Below, in pieces: positions 60,027 through 64,000 of a DNA stretch of 64,000 nucleotides. This stretch comes from Hypholoma sublateritium FD-334 SS-4 (lineage: Eukaryota > Basidiomycota > Agaricomycetes > Agaricales > Strophariaceae), in contig KN817528.1 of NCBI GenBank assembly GCA_000827495.1, positions 124,001 to 188,000 on the forward strand. Direction: 5' to 3'. Positions within the stretch are counted from its first letter, which is position 1. The number at the start of each line of letters is the position of its first letter. The notes beneath the pieces were generated by a model that did no database searches, was not told the DNA's origin, and saw only the letters and a list, made by a program, of their open reading frames with translations. The position numbers and the translations under genes were made by a program.

Positions 60027-61861
60027 TCAAGGACGCTTGATCCACTCTATCGATTCCATGAAGAATTTGACGATGATGTTTTCTCCTGGCGCCGGGAGGA
60101 AGCTATCGCGTATATTTTCCAGTTGACTCCACAATTTCTGTGCTGAGAGCTGATTCGGAGGCGTACAAATGTCACCGATAATCTCCCAAGCCGAATCGGC
60201 ACTGCCATTGAAGCGTTTCATTGTGCCCTCTGGAAGATAATCTCGCAGCTCTTCTTCGCGGCTGCGGCACAAGCTAAAATCTGTGGAGGTCCATTTGGTC
60301 GTCAAGAATATGGTCTGGGGTGAGCGCGAATCCTTTTTCTCTTTTTGCACAGTGTTCACGACTTTGCGCAGGGGGTGTGCGATGCGAGTTTCTGTGATAT
60401 CATATAGATAGAAAACTCCGGCGAACTTCATATTTGGCCTAGTAAGTAGATTCTTTAGCGAGAATGTATACCAACGGGAATAATAGCCCAAGACTTACCT
60501 TTTTTTAAGCCAATCGATGATCACCCCCAGCTGCTTCCTGTCCCCATGAAGTGGATCACTGTCATTGAGACCGGGAGTGTCAACAAGGATAACTGATTTC
60601 TGCGGGTTGCTTGGATTTTTGACTTTGAATTCTTGTGGTACCTTCGTACAAGACGCTAGCATGTCGCTAACTTGCGGTTTGTGATCGAGGTGTGGATCTG
60701 CTACATTGATGAACTGTGAATAAAGAAATTGATCTCATCTCTTATGATCATTGCTACAAAATTGAGCCTTACGCTGCTCTTCCCGCATCCTGTCTGCCCC
60801 AACAGCCTGTAGATTAAATGAGATATAACCCCAGGCAAATTTTAGCAGAGCGAACATTATAGCGGGCAGATTCTGGAAATCTTCTGATGCAATCGGCAGA
60901 ATCGAGTTTCTGCATAAAGTCACAATTAAGCATTACTTTCCTGAATCTGGATAATGAAATGATGAAGTCCTTACAGGTTGGTGCGCTTCTCTTTGGCATT
61001 GACTGTCATCTTGGATCTATTGAGTATACTCTCCAGTTGCGTTATCAAATGCTGCCGGGGATCTGATTTGACACCAGAGGGTGGAGAAACGTCGTCGATA
61101 ATTTTCCAAACCGATTGGGCAGAGTTATCAAAGCGCTTGACCTCTACTTTCGGCGCTCTTGAAAGAAGGCTTTGCAGCTCCGCTTCATGTTCCTCGTATT
61201 CTTTGGGGTAAGGTTTAGACGAGGGCCATTTCGTCGTCACAAATGTAACGTTGGGAGGATGTGGCATCGCTGCATGGGCAACTATAGATGAATTGTCTGC
61301 TATCCGAGCAAGTGTAATGTCGTGTAAAACAATGATTCCATTTAGTTTCAAGCCTGGTCTAACTGACGAACTCTAACGTCAGTCTGCATATGCACAAAGG
61401 TTATTAGAGCTTACCGGCTTTTCAGCCATTTTATGATTATTTCTAATCGATCTTGATCGCGAATGAGTGGGTCGCTGTCGTCATACCCTGGAGTGTCGAC
61501 CAGTATCACAGACCTTCCTTCTACGTCGCTTATGGTGTTTTTAACTTTGAACGGCAGGATTTCTTTGGTGCAAGACTCTAGGCTATGGCCAACCTCTGGC
61601 TTCTGACGGAGGTGAGGGTCGGCTGTACCGATGAACTGGCAAAGGGAAGACCTGCGATGTGATGGTGTCACACAGCAATATTTAACGAGGTCTTACGCTG
61701 CTTTTTCCGGTACCTGTCTGGCCTAACAGTCTAGGCAAGTCATGAGAAAGGGCGGACAAGAGCAAATTTTGACTTGCTAGTTTCACATACATTATAACTG
61801 GCAATCTCTGGAGATCCGACTCTGATACATTCGAATTTTTCAGTTTGCTACTCAGGGACAT
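60027..61861 (-). CDS. Tandem double-domain AIG1-like P-loop GTPase (copies 5 and 6 in one gene)
   Basis: Eight exons on the minus strand (61791-61861, 61697-61730, 61415-61635, 60975-61358, 60856-60909, 60773-60806, 60499-60713, 60027-60438) give 474 residues. Domain 1: G1 GQTGTGKSS (27-35), SCT, G3 DTPGYDD (82-88), G4 TTKWP. Domain 2: G1 GQTGCGKSS (258-266), SCT, G3 DTPGLND, G4 TTKWT. The two halves share almost the same exon plan, including a 34-nt P-loop exon each. They are linked by an intron (60910-60974) whose donor GTAAGG overlaps the in-frame TAA of domain 1 (codon at 60971-60973). Without that splice, domain 1 would end at KRTNL and domain 2 would have no good start; with it the frame runs on as NLNSILPIASEDF, parallel to the N-terminus of domain 1 (KLKNSNVSESDL). 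Confidence 0.8.
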
Positions 61862-63234
61862 AAAGAATAAGCGTACGCGTCTGCCAAGAATTCATAGGAC
61901 TTACGAATCCGTGTGCTGAACATAGGCTGTCCTTGGTTTGCCAGTGAAAGTTGCCATTTGTGAGTGATCGACTGAGCGGCATCAGCACAGCTATCAGAAG
62001 AATAAGGAGAAGAATCTAACCGGCGTATTCGATGACGACGAAGGTGAATGCAGGTAAATCAAGACACGTCCATCCTCCGAGGATGAAAATCAGGCAAAAC
62101 GGCAAACTTCGTGCATGACATGAAGCAGGCCATCGATTAGATAGAACGAACCACAGCTCGTGTTTGCCTCGTGCCGAGGCGAGCCCGCTTGGAACCCACT
62201 CTGTACAACATGGTCTCATCCAAGTTTGATCCAAGATTCCAAGTCACCGTCCCATCCCCAACCCATTCTTTCTCCGGGCGAAATTAAGCTTCCATATACT
62301 GTGGGCACTGTATTATGTGTGTTCGGTCAAGCCGGAAGCGTGCCCAATAATGTCAGTAAGTAGCATGCGAGTAGCCTGAGGTAGCATGGACGGCGAAGAG
62401 TTCAAGTCTGTGCCATCATGTAAGCAGGAAGATAAATCATACATTCAGACAAGCGGCAGCGCCTACCGTCTTGCTACCGTTCACTGCAGACCATATTCAT
62501 CATATTTCATCTCTTGATATTATTATTACAGACCTATAAACTGCATCTCAATAAGTACGTTTATCAAGCATTTTGAAGAATCTACCGTCGATTTTACGCC
62601 GGCGTACAATTACTATGTTCAATTAAACTCGCATAAAAAAAAGCTGCACATTCAAGTTGTTTGCACATTGTGCAACTTCTCTCTTGAGATAACCCATACC
62701 GAAAGGCGGGACGTGGCGCAGAACGTACTGAATACATATTTTATTTTATTATAATGCGCGAAACATCTTCAAGATTTTCTATTAATGAAGTCGTCAAGAA
62801 CAAAACTGGTAATACATGATGATCGATGATCGTTTATGGCATGCATTCTAATAGAATACATCTCTACGCGGAAATCCGGATGTCGGAAAAATGAACGGCA
62901 AATGCTTGAAAGGATGTATACGTCATGGAGGTGGGCCTAAGTCATTGATTTGTGGTGGATATAGATCGAAAACAGCGAATGAGGGGCGAACGAAGAGTTG
63001 AGAATGATGGGCGCTGGTGGCACGGGAAAAATATATCTAGTGGATAGACGTTAAAGTAAAAGGGCTGTCACGACATCAAGATGGGAGTATAACGCATAAG
63101 TAGAGATAATTAGGTGGGTGCGGAATATAATGGCCCGGGGTTGTCACGCGCCCCGGCGGGTGCAAGCTATATAAACTGTTTGCACCCAGTGACTTGAGGT
63201 TCTGTGCAAATGCGCAGCATATAAGGACAGAAGA
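61862..63234. other. Intergenic stretch, AT-rich
   Basis: No gene supported; minus-strand frame 62016-62234 is unsupported. Contains leader of the double GTPase gene and 3' region of the Ca2+-ATPase. An imperfect dyad (TTGTTTGCACATTGTGCAAC) sits near 62658. Confidence 0.4.
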
Positions 63235-64000
63235 TCATGCCAGATTCTCTTTTCCTCCAAATTGCTTATAGACAGGATCGTCCTTTGAGGTGTCCGGGTG
63301 GATCTGTAGTTTACCTTCCCAGAGAGCAGCCGACGAACGAGAGGGGTCGCTGTGGGCGGGGTCTGAAAGCGATCCCGGTTGAAGATATGCCTGAGCAGCG
63401 GCCACGGCGCCGATCATCAACGTTGGCGCCATCGTCAGGACGGAGGAGCTATGAACAACATCAATCAGTTATCTGCTTCAAGGCATACGGTGGAATGGAC
63501 ATACATTCCCATGCGCTCATCCGAGCTCAGACGAGCCGAGCGGCTCTTGATGACGAACGACGACGACCTCAAACGGCCACCGCGGAGGTTTGCGAATGTG
63601 CTGAGGTTGTCCCTGACCATGTTGATTGCGCCGCTCCATCCTTCCTGATCCACACGGGCTGTGGGAAGCACCTCTTTGGGCTCCTCCACCAGTCTGATAA
63701 ACTTGAATAGCCTCTCGAAGGGCTTCGTAGGCATCAAGCGGATAGCAGCACCCCAGGGTATAGACACGAAGCCGAGCGCGAGGGAAATGCCCCACTCACG
63801 CCCGCCGATACGGGTGACCTGGAAAGCAGCTCCGCCGACAAAGACGATCAGAACTTGGACAACAATTTCTGTGAACCTAAGATCAGCCAAAATCCCCAAA
63901 GAATGTTACAAGTCGACGTACCAAGCAAAGTAATAGCAATGAAAAAGCGATTAGCGAGGATACCTTCNAAGATGTTGAGGTGGCTGTCAAGGCGCCTGCA
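63235..64000 (-). CDS. C-terminal part of a P-type Ca2+-ATPase (vacuolar PMC1/PMCA type), cut by window edge
   Basis: Reading from the right edge: LDSHLNI-x-EGILANRFFIAITLL joins across an intron to EIVVQVLIVFVGGAAFQV, then GGREWGISLALGFVSIPWGA and IRLMPTKPFERLF. These are the last transmembrane helices of PMCA/Pmc1-type calcium pumps (M8-M10). Further exons give a cytosolic tail (EERMGI spliced to SSVLTMAPTLMIGAVA) ending at 63235. The enzyme moves Ca2+ out of the cytosol, in fungi mainly into the vacuole, and keeps resting Ca2+ low. Catalytic domains lie outside the window, so activity cannot be judged. One N at 63967 affects a single codon. Confidence 0.85.

Overview
This is a piece of nuclear chromosome from a filamentous basidiomycete, most likely a mushroom-forming Agaricomycete. 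The evidence is dense short introns (mostly 45-65 nt, GT-AG, with CTNA-type branch points just before the acceptor), gene-dense packing on both strands, pyrimidine-rich leaders before start codons, and the gene families present. These include OPT transporters, a GPI-type extracellular intradiol dioxygenase, a P450, ERG3 and a family-expanded P-loop GTPase. Single N bases at 29251 and 63967 mark assembly uncertainty. I built gene models by joining exons by hand so that phase and family motifs agree. Coordinates are coding spans from start to stop, introns included.

Layout. 1-16 kb: a truncated Q/P-rich protein, an acidic hypothetical, a secreted dioxygenase, Mediator subunit MED22, a single-pass coiled-coil membrane protein and a many-exon oligopeptide transporter. 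14.7-22.3 kb: two tandem genes with related C-terminal PB1 domains, then a GC-rich disordered hypothetical. 22.3-25.2 kb: a long pyrimidine-rich stretch without a supported gene. 25.2-28.5 kb: a tiny conserved membrane protein, a TPR protein and a nine-exon Ca3427-like substrate-binding-fold protein. 30.4-38.0 kb: housekeeping genes IWS1, an F-box-like hypothetical, proteasome RPT2 and Golgi YIP4. 38.6-61.9 kb: five genes carrying six copies of one AIG1/GIMAP-like GTPase domain, interleaved with a DUF1295 reductase, an AT-hook/SANT-like protein, VPS51, ERG3, a P450 and RAE1/GLE2. The right edge carries the C-terminus of a vacuolar-type Ca2+-ATPase.

Two structures stand out. First, the GTPase family. 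All six domains carry the P-loop in a separate exon of exactly 34 nt with the same intron phases. One copy is fused behind a kinase-like domain that has lost its catalytic aspartate (HGN instead of HRD/HGD; DYD instead of DFG). Another gene joins two complete GTPase units through an intron that replaces the stop codon of the first. Second, a diverged inverted repeat of about 1 kb (18958-19801 and 28643-29670) sits just upstream of two genes that point toward each other. One arm carries a retroposon-like insertion with a 27-nt poly(T) and a 12-bp direct repeat, while the other arm preserves the empty site.

The genes do not form one pathway. ERG3 and the P450 could both act on sterols or other lipids at the ER, but nothing here shows that they are co-regulated. 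A role for the GTPase set in self-defence or non-self recognition is inference only.
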